7,022 bases of DNA from Actinomycetes bacterium (GTDB taxonomy: Bacteria; Actinomycetota; Actinomycetes; Actinomycetales; Microbacteriaceae), in the NCBI GenBank assembly GCA_021793715.1, contig JAJYSF010000044.1:1-7022 (forward strand), in the 5' to 3' direction. Below the pieces are notes generated by a model, which was given only the letters and a program-made list of their open reading frames with translations, was not told the DNA's origin and made no database searches. The position numbers and the translations under genes were made by a program. Of this stretch, positions 1 through 5,706 are shown in pieces (position 1 is the stretch's first letter; every line of letters begins with the position of its first letter).

Positions 1-1
1 G

Positions 2-580
2 ACCGCGACGGACCCGGCCTCCGTGTGGCTCGACAGCCGCGACGGCGAGGTGACCGTCTCGTACACGTTCCGCGAAGACACCGACGTCGTCGGCCCGATG
101 CGTCTGCGCCTCTGGCTCGAGACGGAGGATGCCCCCGACGCCGACGTGTTCGTCGCGGCCCGGAAATTCGCGGCCGACGGACGCGAGATCCGATATCCGT
201 TCAACGCGCTCTTCGACGACGGACCGGTCGCGCTGGGCTGGCTGCGTGCCAGCCACCGGGCCCTCGACGTCGACGCGTCGAGCGAGCTTCGCCCCGTGCA
301 CCCGCACGAGAGCGAGGAACCGCTCGAGCCGGGAGTGCCGACGGCGCTCGAGATCGAGCTGTGGCCCTCAGCGACGCGCTTCCACGCCGGCGAGAAGATC
401 GCGGTGACGATCCTCGGCAACGACTTCGTCGCGCGCGCACCGGACCCCACCTCGCCCGTCATCGCCCACACCGACCTGCGCAACGGCGGTCGGTGGCGTC
501 TGCACTCTGGCGGCGAGCACGACTCCCACCTCAGCCTTCCGATGACCCCGCCGAACCCCACGAACGGAGATCCCCGATGA
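2..580 (+). CDS. CocE/NonD-family hydrolase (X-Pro dipeptidyl-peptidase S15-like), C-terminal part
   Basis: This is the last 192 codons of a gene that begins upstream of the window; frame 2 is open from the first full codon to the TGA at 578-580. The visible protein is the beta-rich C-terminal domain of the CocE/NonD (cocaine esterase / S15 peptidase) family. Family-typical blocks are VVGPMRLRLWLET, then DADVFVAARKF, GWLRASHRALD, and an ending with SPVIAHTDLRNGGRW. The alpha/beta-hydrolase domain carrying the catalytic Ser-Asp-His would lie upstream, so activity cannot be judged from here. Known members hydrolyse esters or amides of small molecules; the substrate is not predictable. Its stop overlaps the next gene's start (ATGA), so translation is probably coupled to the flavin monooxygenase, suggesting a shared degradation pathway. 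The family call is secure; substrate and completeness are not. Confidence 0.85.
   Translation, partial: TATDPASVWLDSRDGEVTVSYTFREDTDVVGPMRLRLWLETEDAPDADVFVAARKFAADGREIRYPFNALFDDGPVALGWLRASHRALDVDASSELRPVHPHESEEPLEPGVPTALEIELWPSATRFHAGEKIAVTILGNDFVARAPDPTSPVIAHTDLRNGGRWRLHSGGEHDSHLSLPMTPPNPTNGDPR
566..569 (+). promoter_or_regulatory. Ribosome binding site of the flavin monooxygenase gene
   Basis: GGAG lies 7 nt before the ATG at 577 and inside the end of the hydrolase gene. It favours ATG 577 over the in-frame ATG at 592, which would have no purine-rich site at a suitable distance. Confidence 0.6.
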
Positions 581-1881
581 GACGCCAGCGCATGATCCTG
601 ACGACGTTCCTCCTGCCGGCGGGCTACCACCGCGACAGCTGGCGACGCGAGGAGAGCCGGGCCGACGAACTCGCCGGCCTCCCCTTCATGGCCGACCTCG
701 CGCGGACCGCGGAACGGGCGAAGCTCGACGCGGTGTTCCTCGGCGACTGCGTCCACGCGAACGCGACCATGCGCGGCGACATCATGATGAACGGCTTCTA
801 CGAGCCGATCAGCACGCTGTCGGCGCTCGCCGCCGTCACGAAGGACATCGGCCTGATCGGCACGGTCTCGACCTCCTTCACCGAGCCGTACAACGTCGCG
901 CGCCAGATGGCCGGCCTCGACCACATGTCGGGCGGGCGCGCGGGCTGGAACATCGTCACCTCGCGCGACGGGTTCGCGAACTTCGGCGGTTCCGGGGTGC
1001 CGGAGGCCGAGGAGCGGTACGACCGTGCGGACGAGCACGTGGACGTCGTCAAGCAGCTGTGGGACAGCTGGTCCGACGACTCGATCCTCGTCGACAGGAA
1101 GGCCGGCCGCTGGCTCGACACCGACGGTCTGCGCCCCATCGACCACGCGGGCGCACGGTTCACGGTCCAGGGGCCGATCAACATCCCGCGGCCGCCGCAG
1201 GGCCACCCCATCCTCGTGCAGGCCGGCTCGTCGGCGGCGGGCATGGCGTTCGGCTCGAAGGTTGCCGACCTCATCTACACGGCGCAGCCGCACCTCGCCG
1301 GTGCGCAGACCTTCTACCGCGACCTCAAGAAGCGCGTGGCGGAGCACGGGCGCGACCCCGATACGGTGACCGTGCTGCCGGGCATCGTCCCGGTGATCGG
1401 CCGCACCGAGGCGGAGGCGCGGGAGATGGCGCAGGAGCTCGCTGACAACGTCGACCTCGACGCCGGCCGCCGTCAGGTGGCGGGGGATCTGTTCCTCGAC
1501 ATCGACGACATCGGCTTCGACGAGCGCATCCCTGCGGAGCGTTTCTCCGAGGATCCGAAGATGGGCAGCAGGTACCACATCTTCCGGCGCAAGGCGGTCG
1601 AGCAGGGGCTCACGCTCGGCGAGCTGATCGTCGATCGGGCGCGTTCGACGGGCCACGTGTGGTTCGTCGGCACGGCGGCCCAGGCCGCGGATCTCATGAT
1701 CGAGTGGTTCGAGTCGGAGGCGTGCGACGGGTTCAACATGAACGCGCCGTTCAACCCCGAGGGGCTCGACGCGATCTGCGACCTGCTCGTGCCGGAGCTG
1801 ACGGAACGCGGCTACTTCCGGACCGAGTACGAGGGCTCCACGTTCCGCGAGAACCTCGGACTCGCGCGGCCGTCCGCGTAA
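577..1881 (+). CDS. NtaA/SnaA/DszA-family FMN-dependent monooxygenase (luciferase-like)
   Basis: A 434-residue protein, close to the usual length of the nitrilotriacetate monooxygenase component A family within the bacterial luciferase-like superfamily. These cytoplasmic TIM-barrel enzymes use FMNH2, delivered by a separate flavin reductase, and O2 to oxidise small molecules such as aminopolycarboxylates or sulfur heterocycles. Family blocks run in order: an N-terminal strand with LLPAGYHRDSW near residues 12-22; AKLDAVFLGD; QMAGLDHMSGGRAGWNIVTS at about 110-129; GPINIPRPPQGHPILVQAGS from about 199; and a C-terminal end with DGFNMNAPF and EYEGSTFRENLGL. All are intact, with no frameshift. ATG 577 is chosen for its Shine-Dalgarno GGAG and its overlap with the upstream stop; ATG 592 would remove only five residues. 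The frame stays open far upstream, but that stretch is the shadow of the hydrolase gene. The reductase gene starts 17 nt after the stop. Family placement is confident; the substrate is unknown. Confidence 0.92.
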   Translation: MRRQRMILTTFLLPAGYHRDSWRREESRADELAGLPFMADLARTAERAKLDAVFLGDCVHANATMRGDIMMNGFYEPISTLSALAAVTKDIGLIGTVSTSFTEPYNVARQMAGLDHMSGGRAGWNIVTSRDGFANFGGSGVPEAEERYDRADEHVDVVKQLWDSWSDDSILVDRKAGRWLDTDGLRPIDHAGARFTVQGPINIPRPPQGHPILVQAGSSAAGMAFGSKVADLIYTAQPHLAGAQTFYRDLKKRVAEHGRDPDTVTVLPGIVPVIGRTEAEAREMAQELADNVDLDAGRRQVAGDLFLDIDDIGFDERIPAERFSEDPKMGSRYHIFRRKAVEQGLTLGELIVDRARSTGHVWFVGTAAQAADLMIEWFESEACDGFNMNAPFNPEGLDAICDLLVPELTERGYFRTEYEGSTFRENLGLARPSA

Positions 1882-1898
1882 CGGCGAGCGGTGCGGCC

Positions 1899-3029
1899 AT
1901 GAGGAGGTTCGAGTACGGCGTCGACGAGATCGACGTGTACGCGCGCGCGGCCGGGGCGCTCACGAGCGGCGTGACCGTGCTGTGCACGCGGGTCGATGGG
2001 AAGTCGTACGGCACGACGGTCGCCGCCGTCGCACCGGTCTCGGATGACCCGCCCGTCATTCTCGCCTGCATGAACGAACGCAGCTCGACGCGCGAGGCCA
2101 TTGTGCGCAGCGGATCCTTCACGGTGAGCGTGCTCGCGGAGGGCCAGGGTGCACTCGCGCGCCAGTTCGCCGGCCCCGGCGACAAGTTCGCGGGCGTCGC
2201 CCACCGCGATTCGGCGGTCGTGGACGCACCCGTCCTCGACGGCGCGCTGGCGACCTTCTCGTGCCGCTTGCGCGAGACCGCGACGGTCGGCACGCACACC
2301 GTGCTGTTCGGCGAGGTGCGTGAGGCGACGGCGGTCGACGGCCGTCCGCTGACCTACTTCGGCGGATCCTTCGGTCGCTGGGACCGGCTGCGCGAGCACG
2401 CGACGTACGAGCAGATGCGGCGGCTCGTGCTGCAGCGCGACGTCGGCGTCGGCGAACCGCTCGACGTCGAGGCGTTCGCAGCGCGGCTGGAGGCCCGGCC
2501 CGACGACGTGAACAACGCGCTCGTGACCCTCTCCACGGAATCTCTCGTCGACCGGCTGCCGGACGGCCGCTTCACCCCCGCGCCCATCGGCGGCGACCTG
2601 ATCGAGAGCATCTACTCCGCTCGGGCGAACATCGAGATCGGCGTCGTCGCCAACCTCGTGGGTCGCGTCCCGGACGAGGTGATCCGCACGCTCGCGGAGA
2701 TCGTCGACGAGATGGAGGAGCTCACGCATGCGCCGGACGGGCGCGAGAAGTTCCTCGCGCTGCACACGGAGCTGCACCACACCATCGTCGCCCAGTCCGG
2801 ATCCGCGCAACTGCTCGAGTCGTATCGCCGACTGAGCATCGCATGGGCGTGGCGGTCGCTGTGGGATCAGAAGGACTGGCGCGAGTTCCACGGTCAGCGC
2901 GCGCTGCGCGACCTCATCGGCGCGCTGCGCGACAGCGATCTCACGATGGCGATCCGCGCCATCCAGCGCTACCACGACGAGGCCCGCGCCCTGGCGCACG
3001 CGGCCGTGGCGGACGTCGCCGGGCTGTGA
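1899..3029 (+). CDS. Flavin reductase domain fused to a GntR/FCD-like regulator module
   Basis: A 376-residue fusion, about twice the size of a stand-alone NtaB-type flavin reductase. Residues about 10-165 form the FMN-binding split-barrel flavin reductase domain (GVTVLCTRVDGKSYGTTVAAVAPVSDDPP, shown here as pieces GVTVLCTR, SYGTTVAAVAPVSDDPP, then FTVSVLAEGQGALARQFAG, and TYFGGSFGRW near 151-160). It would use NAD(P)H to reduce FMN for the monooxygenase encoded just upstream. Residues about 168-235 align by eye with a GntR winged helix (YEQMRRLVLQ, then GEPLDVEAFAARLEA, then NALVTLSTESLVDRLPDGRF). Residues about 239-365 look like the all-helical FCD domain that usually follows GntR in FadR-type regulators (ELHHTI at 291-296, AIRAIQRYHDEA near the end). 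The recognition helix lacks the usual SRTPVREAL residues. ATG 1899 is the only usable start before the conserved region; the Shine-Dalgarno is weak, so coupling to the previous gene is likely. The role of the C-terminal part (DNA binding, ligand sensing or dimerisation) is inference. Confidence 0.85.
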   Translation: MRRFEYGVDEIDVYARAAGALTSGVTVLCTRVDGKSYGTTVAAVAPVSDDPPVILACMNERSSTREAIVRSGSFTVSVLAEGQGALARQFAGPGDKFAGVAHRDSAVVDAPVLDGALATFSCRLRETATVGTHTVLFGEVREATAVDGRPLTYFGGSFGRWDRLREHATYEQMRRLVLQRDVGVGEPLDVEAFAARLEARPDDVNNALVTLSTESLVDRLPDGRFTPAPIGGDLIESIYSARANIEIGVVANLVGRVPDEVIRTLAEIVDEMEELTHAPDGREKFLALHTELHHTIVAQSGSAQLLESYRRLSIAWAWRSLWDQKDWREFHGQRALRDLIGALRDSDLTMAIRAIQRYHDEARALAHAAVADVAGL

Positions 3030-3038
3030 CGATCCGCC
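3008..3038. terminator. Candidate bidirectional hairpin at the convergent junction
   Basis: GGCGGA (3008-3013) plus CGTC (3014-3017) can pair with GACG (3028-3031) and TCCGCC (3033-3038), with a single bulged A at 3032 and a 10-nt loop. The hairpin covers the stop codon of the flavin reductase fusion gene and ends 2 nt before the stop of the convergent ASCH gene. Only 10 bases separate the two genes, so a shared transcription end is expected here. Neither strand has a T run after the stem, so this is not a classical intrinsic terminator. Confidence 0.35.
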
Positions 3039-3039
3039 C

Positions 3040-3504
3040 TCAGTCGACCGGATAGACGAGGCGGAAGCGTTCGCACACGATCGGCATGTCCTCGCGGAAC
3101 GGTCGCCCGATATCGATGTGCTCCTCGTAGAACCGGCGGTGGATCCGCCGCCACGAGGCGAGCGTGCGGTCGTCCTCACCCTCGGCGTACGCGTGCTCGT
3201 CCGTCACCTCGTCGAACGGGACGACATCGACGTCGGTCGTCTCGATGATCGCGCGCGGGGCGCCGGATCCGTCGAGGATCACGTCGAAGGCGCCGGGCAC
3301 AGGCAGCGACTCCCCGTCCGCCTCGTACTCCCAGCCAAAACCGGCCGTGCCTGTCTTGACGCCCGCGAGGACGAGCGCCAGCAGTTCGTCGGCGTGCGCG
3401 GGCGTCGCGCCGAAGCCCCAGACACGGTCGGCAGGCGGCGGATCCTTCGGCAACACCGCAACGGCGGCGCGCGCCTCGGCCCAGAACGTGGTGACGTCGC
3501 TCAT
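3040..3504 (-). CDS. ASCH domain-containing protein (Ef3133-like)
   Basis: A 154-residue soluble protein that matches from end to end the small bacterial ASCH-domain family typified by Ef3133. Blocks seen are WGFGATPAHADELLALVLAG, then KTGTAGFGWEYE near residues 50-61, then LPVPGAFDVILDG, then IIETTDVDVVPFDEV, then a C-terminal WRRIHRRFYEE and CERFRLVYPVD. ASCH folds are PUA-like beta-barrels thought to bind RNA or nucleotides, and one distant relative (E. coli YqfB) is an amidohydrolase of N4-acetylcytidine; I do not infer that activity here. The ATG at 3502-3504 overlaps the mobA stop (ATGA), and a GGAAGGAAG purine tract lies about 12 nt upstream within mobA, so it is probably expressed from the mobA transcript. 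No membrane segment or signal peptide is seen. Family is confident; function is unknown. Confidence 0.88.
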   Translation of the reverse strand: MSDVTTFWAEARAAVAVLPKDPPPADRVWGFGATPAHADELLALVLAGVKTGTAGFGWEYEADGESLPVPGAFDVILDGSGAPRAIIETTDVDVVPFDEVTDEHAYAEGEDDRTLASWRRIHRRFYEEHIDIGRPFREDMPIVCERFRLVYPVD

Positions 3505-4139
3505 GGTTCTGTGTCTCTTCCTTCCTCGCCGGAGAGGTGCCGCCGAGGCTCGTTCGCGCCGCTCGCCTCGGTTGAGCCACCGGAGCGGAGGATGCGCGCT
3601 CGAGCCGATTCCAGCTGCTCAGGTGTGTCGATGTCGTGCATCGTGCCGGGCGGCGCATCGACCACGGTGACGTCCAGGCCGTCGTACAACCGCTTCGCGG
3701 GGGCGTTGGTGACATCGCCGAGCTCGTCCAGCCGTGCCCGCAGCAGCGATTCGGGCCAGGCCGCGCAGAGAAACTGCAGCCGACCCGTCTCGTCGCGCGC
3801 CATGGCCGGCGCATGGGCGACGAGCTGACGGAGAAATCGCTGGTCGAGGAACGGCATGTCGCCGGCCAGGAGCAGGACCACGCGGGTCGGTTCTTCGGGA
3901 ACCGCCGCGACCCCGGACGCGATCCCCGCGACCGGACCGGCGAACGGCGGATCTTCGCGCACGACCAGCGCTGCGCGGGTGAGGCCGTCGGCGAGGCCGG
4001 CCACGACCATCGGTCCGGGAGGGGCAGCCGCAACCACCCGGTCGATGATCGACGCGCCGTCGATGAGCAGTGCGGGTTTGTTCGGCATGCCCAGCCGCGA
4101 GGAGCGACCGCCGGCCAGCACCACCGTCAGCGTCTCCAC
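3501..4139 (-). CDS. mobA: Molybdenum cofactor guanylyltransferase (MobA-like NTP transferase)
   Basis: A 212-residue cytoplasmic nucleotidyltransferase of the MobA type, which transfers GMP from GTP to molybdopterin to make the bis-MGD precursor used by oxidoreductases. Visible motifs are VVLAGGRSSRLG at residues 6-17 followed by K21 (nucleotide-binding loop), EDPPFAGPVAGI at 62-73, LLLAGDMPFL with the metal-binding Asp94, and a late HDIDTPEQL, the usual family ending. About 28 residues beyond this motif are Gly/Ser/Glu-rich and look unstructured. The start is GTG at 4137-4139; there is no good Shine-Dalgarno, but a TANNNT box lies 6 nt upstream, hinting at a leaderless message. The ASCH gene overlaps its stop. 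No other molybdenum cofactor gene is visible. A general NTP-transferase or a related molybdopterin cytidylyltransferase cannot be excluded, but the length and motifs favour MobA. Confidence 0.8.
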   Translation of the reverse strand: METLTVVLAGGRSSRLGMPNKPALLIDGASIIDRVVAAAPPGPMVVAGLADGLTRAALVVREDPPFAGPVAGIASGVAAVPEEPTRVVLLLAGDMPFLDQRFLRQLVAHAPAMARDETGRLQFLCAAWPESLLRARLDELGDVTNAPAKRLYDGLDVTVVDAPPGTMHDIDTPEQLESARARILRSGGSTEASGANEPRRHLSGEEGRDTEP

Positions 4140-4145
4140 GGCCCG

Positions 4146-4151
4146 AGCCTA
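4146..4151 (-). promoter_or_regulatory. Possible -10 box for a leaderless mobA transcript
   Basis: On the minus strand the sequence reads TAGGCT, fitting the actinobacterial TANNNT -10 pattern. It ends 6 nt before the GTG start of mobA, the spacing expected if transcription begins at the start codon itself. I see no convincing -35 element, so the call rests on one short motif plus the lack of a Shine-Dalgarno. Confidence 0.3.
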
Positions 4152-4230
4152 CTGTCCCGTGCACGACTACGGCAGCGAGCGGACGGCGACGGCACGACAC
4201 CGTGCGATCCGGTGATCATCCGCCTTCCGG

Positions 4231-4254
4231 TGCCGTCGTCCTGCGGCGACGGCA
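4231..4254. other. GC-rich hairpin in the hemA-mobA gap
   Basis: TGCCGTCG (4231-4238) and CGACGGCA (4247-4254) form a perfect 8-bp stem with an 8-nt loop. It lies 36 nt beyond the hemA stop in the direction of hemA transcription. No T run follows on the minus strand, so it may end or stabilise the hemA transcript but is not a standard intrinsic terminator. The 151-nt gap (4140-4290) also holds the 10-mer GGCGACGGCA twice (4175-4184 and 4245-4254) and a weak 5-bp stem, TGGGT/ACCCA, at 4264-4278. I see no gene in it. Confidence 0.3.
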
Positions 4255-4290
4255 TGGACGCCGTGGGTGGCTTACCCAGCGGGAGGGGGT

Positions 4291-5586
4291 TCAGCTCGCG
4301 CGGTAGTCGGAGCTCGCCGGGCACTCGGCGGGAGGCTCGGCCGACGTGATGTGCGGGCGCACGTCGATGCCGAACAGCGTCTCGACCGCATCGAACACCT
4401 CGTCGGCGCGACCATCCACCGCGGCCTCCTGTGCGCGCACGGTGGGCGTGTGCAGCAGCATGCCGGTGAAGTGCCGCAGCGCCTCGGCGATGTCCTCCGC
4501 GTGCTCGCGGTTCTTCCCGCGCTCCAGCTCGCGCTCGAGCACCTCGAAGACGTGCTTGCGCAGACCCACGACGGCGGGTTGGGCGGCCTGTCGACGTCGG
4601 TCGCCGGCGAACTTCGAAGCGGCCTCACGCACGATCTCGCGGGCGGCGTCGGTCGCCTGCAGCTCCTCAAGGGGCGCGTGCAGCCGGATGGTCTCGAGAT
4701 CGAGCAGCGTGATGCCCGCCACATCGCCGACGTCCGGGTGCACGTTGCGCGGCAGTCCGAGGTCGATGACGAAAGCGGATCCGTCGAAGCCGCCGGCCGC
4801 GAGCGTCGCGGCGGTCAGCACCGGCTCCTCGCGGCTCGTGCACGTGATGACGATGTCGCTCGTGGCCGCCGCGGTCGGGAACGCGGCGTGCGACGTCTGG
4901 CTCAGGCCGTGCTTGGTCGCGAACTGCTCGCGGCCCGACGGCGAGTACACCGTGATGTCGCGCACGCCGTGGTCACGCAGCGCGGCGAGCGTGGCCGCCG
5001 CGTAGGAGCCGGTGCCCACGAGCAGCACGCGCATGGTCGACCAGTCGGCGATGCGGCTATCGGCGAGATCGAGGGCGAGGCGCACCAACGAGCGGCCCGC
5101 GCGGCCCAGGGCCGTGCTGTTCTTCACCGCTTTCTGCGTCTCGGTCGCGCGCTGGAAGAGACGCTCGAGGTCGCGGGTCGTCGTTCCCTGCGTGCGGGCC
5201 TCGCCGAGCGCGCGGCGCACCTGCCCGCCGATCTCGCCCTCGCCGACGACGACCGACTCGAGCCCGGACGCGACGGCGAAGAGATGCTCGGCGACCTTGG
5301 CGCCCTGCGTGACCTCGTAGCTGCCGTTCAGTTCACTGCTGTCGATGCCGGTGGTCTTCGCGAGCGCGTCGCGTACGGCGACGAGCGCCGTCGCGCGACT
5401 CTCGTCGGATCCGCCGCTGACGTCGAGATACGCCTCGAATCGATTGCACGTCGACAGCACGACCGAACCGGCGATCGCGGGATCGTCGGCGGAAATGAGG
5501 GGGTTCAGCGGTTCCGCGTGAGCGCTCAGTCGTTCGAGGAGCTCGAACGGAGCGGTCTTGTGACTCGCGGACACACACAGAAGCAC
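4291..5586 (-). CDS. hemA: Glutamyl-tRNA reductase
   Basis: A 431-residue enzyme, normal family length, that reduces glutamyl-tRNA(Glu) with NADPH to glutamate-1-semialdehyde, the committed step of 5-aminolevulinate and heme synthesis in the C5 pathway. The N-terminal catalytic domain has SHKTAPFELLE at residues 8-18 and STCNRFEAY with the catalytic Cys47. HLFAVASGLESVVVGEGEI begins at His101 and includes the family signature. The NADPH-binding domain begins near VLLVGTGSYAA (187-197) and includes IDLGLPRNVHPDVG. The C-terminal helical dimerisation region follows and ends in an acidic, Pro/Ser-containing tail. Compared with common homologues, the loop after the signature and the Rossmann glycine motif (GTGSYA rather than the usual GAGEMG type) are diverged, but the catalytic residues are present. 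The start is GTG at 5584-5586; a GGAGG directly abuts it, too close to work as a Shine-Dalgarno, while a -10 box lies 6 nt upstream. It is divergent from hemE. Confidence 0.96.
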   Translation of the reverse strand: MLLCVSASHKTAPFELLERLSAHAEPLNPLISADDPAIAGSVVLSTCNRFEAYLDVSGGSDESRATALVAVRDALAKTTGIDSSELNGSYEVTQGAKVAEHLFAVASGLESVVVGEGEIGGQVRRALGEARTQGTTTRDLERLFQRATETQKAVKNSTALGRAGRSLVRLALDLADSRIADWSTMRVLLVGTGSYAAATLAALRDHGVRDITVYSPSGREQFATKHGLSQTSHAAFPTAAATSDIVITCTSREEPVLTAATLAAGGFDGSAFVIDLGLPRNVHPDVGDVAGITLLDLETIRLHAPLEELQATDAAREIVREAASKFAGDRRRQAAQPAVVGLRKHVFEVLERELERGKNREHAEDIAEALRHFTGMLLHTPTVRAQEAAVDGRADEVFDAVETLFGIDVRPHITSAEPPAECPASSDYRAS

Positions 5587-5592
5587 CCTCCG

Positions 5593-5598
5593 ATTCTA
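5593..5598 (-). promoter_or_regulatory. hemA promoter -10 box, probably leaderless start
   Basis: On the minus strand this reads TAGAAT, one base from TATAAT, and ends exactly 6 nt before the hemA GTG. With an 18-nt spacer there is TTCAGA (5617-5622 on the minus strand), matching TTGACA at 4 of 6 positions. The spacing implies transcription begins at or within a base or so of the start codon. Confidence 0.5.
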
Positions 5599-5624
5599 CA
5601 CGCCGTCGAAACAAGATCTGAATG

Positions 5625-5636
5625 GTTCCAGGGAAC
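5625..5636. promoter_or_regulatory. Inverted repeat in the hemA-hemE divergent region, possible operator
   Basis: GTTCC-AG-GGAAC is a perfect 5-bp inverted repeat with a 2-nt centre, placed just upstream of the putative hemA -35 and about 70 nt before hemE. It could bind a dimeric regulator acting on both directions. It does not resemble the DtxR/IdeR or Fur boxes I know, and a 5-bp arm can occur by chance. The rest of the 120-nt region shows no clear hemE promoter to my eye. Confidence 0.25.
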
Positions 5637-5692
5637 GAAGCCTCGCCGCCCGCCAACGCGACCGCGCTCTCGGGGGATCCCGAATCGACGGT

Positions 5693-5698
5693 GGGAAG
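5693..5698 (+). promoter_or_regulatory. Ribosome binding site of hemE
   Basis: GGGAAG sits 8 nt before the hemE ATG at 5707 and supports that start, although the reading frame stays open far upstream. A second purine patch, GGAG at 5701-5704, is too close to the start to be the main site. Confidence 0.5.
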
Positions 5699-5706
5699 AT
5701 GGAGCC

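Noticed and set aside
25..576. Open frame continuous with the flavin monooxygenase, which would make a 618-residue protein
   Set aside because: The upstream part is Arg/Ala-rich low-complexity sequence typical of an out-of-frame reading of GC-rich DNA and is the +1 shadow of the hydrolase domain, which has clear family motifs.
1812..3179. Long minus-strand open frame of 455 codons opposite the flavin reductase fusion
   Set aside because: It is dominated by Arg, Ala, Val and His with no recognisable motif, lies opposite a well-supported gene, and would also overlap the ASCH gene.
4140..4290. Possible small RNA or short gene in the hemA-mobA gap
   Set aside because: Only a GC-rich hairpin and a 10-nt direct repeat are visible; there is no promoter-plus-terminator arrangement and no credible reading frame.
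4267..5706. Plus-strand frame joined upstream of hemE, giving an 825-residue fusion
   Set aside because: It is antisense to hemA and crosses the divergent promoter region; HemE homologues start at the ATG at 5707, which has a ribosome binding site.
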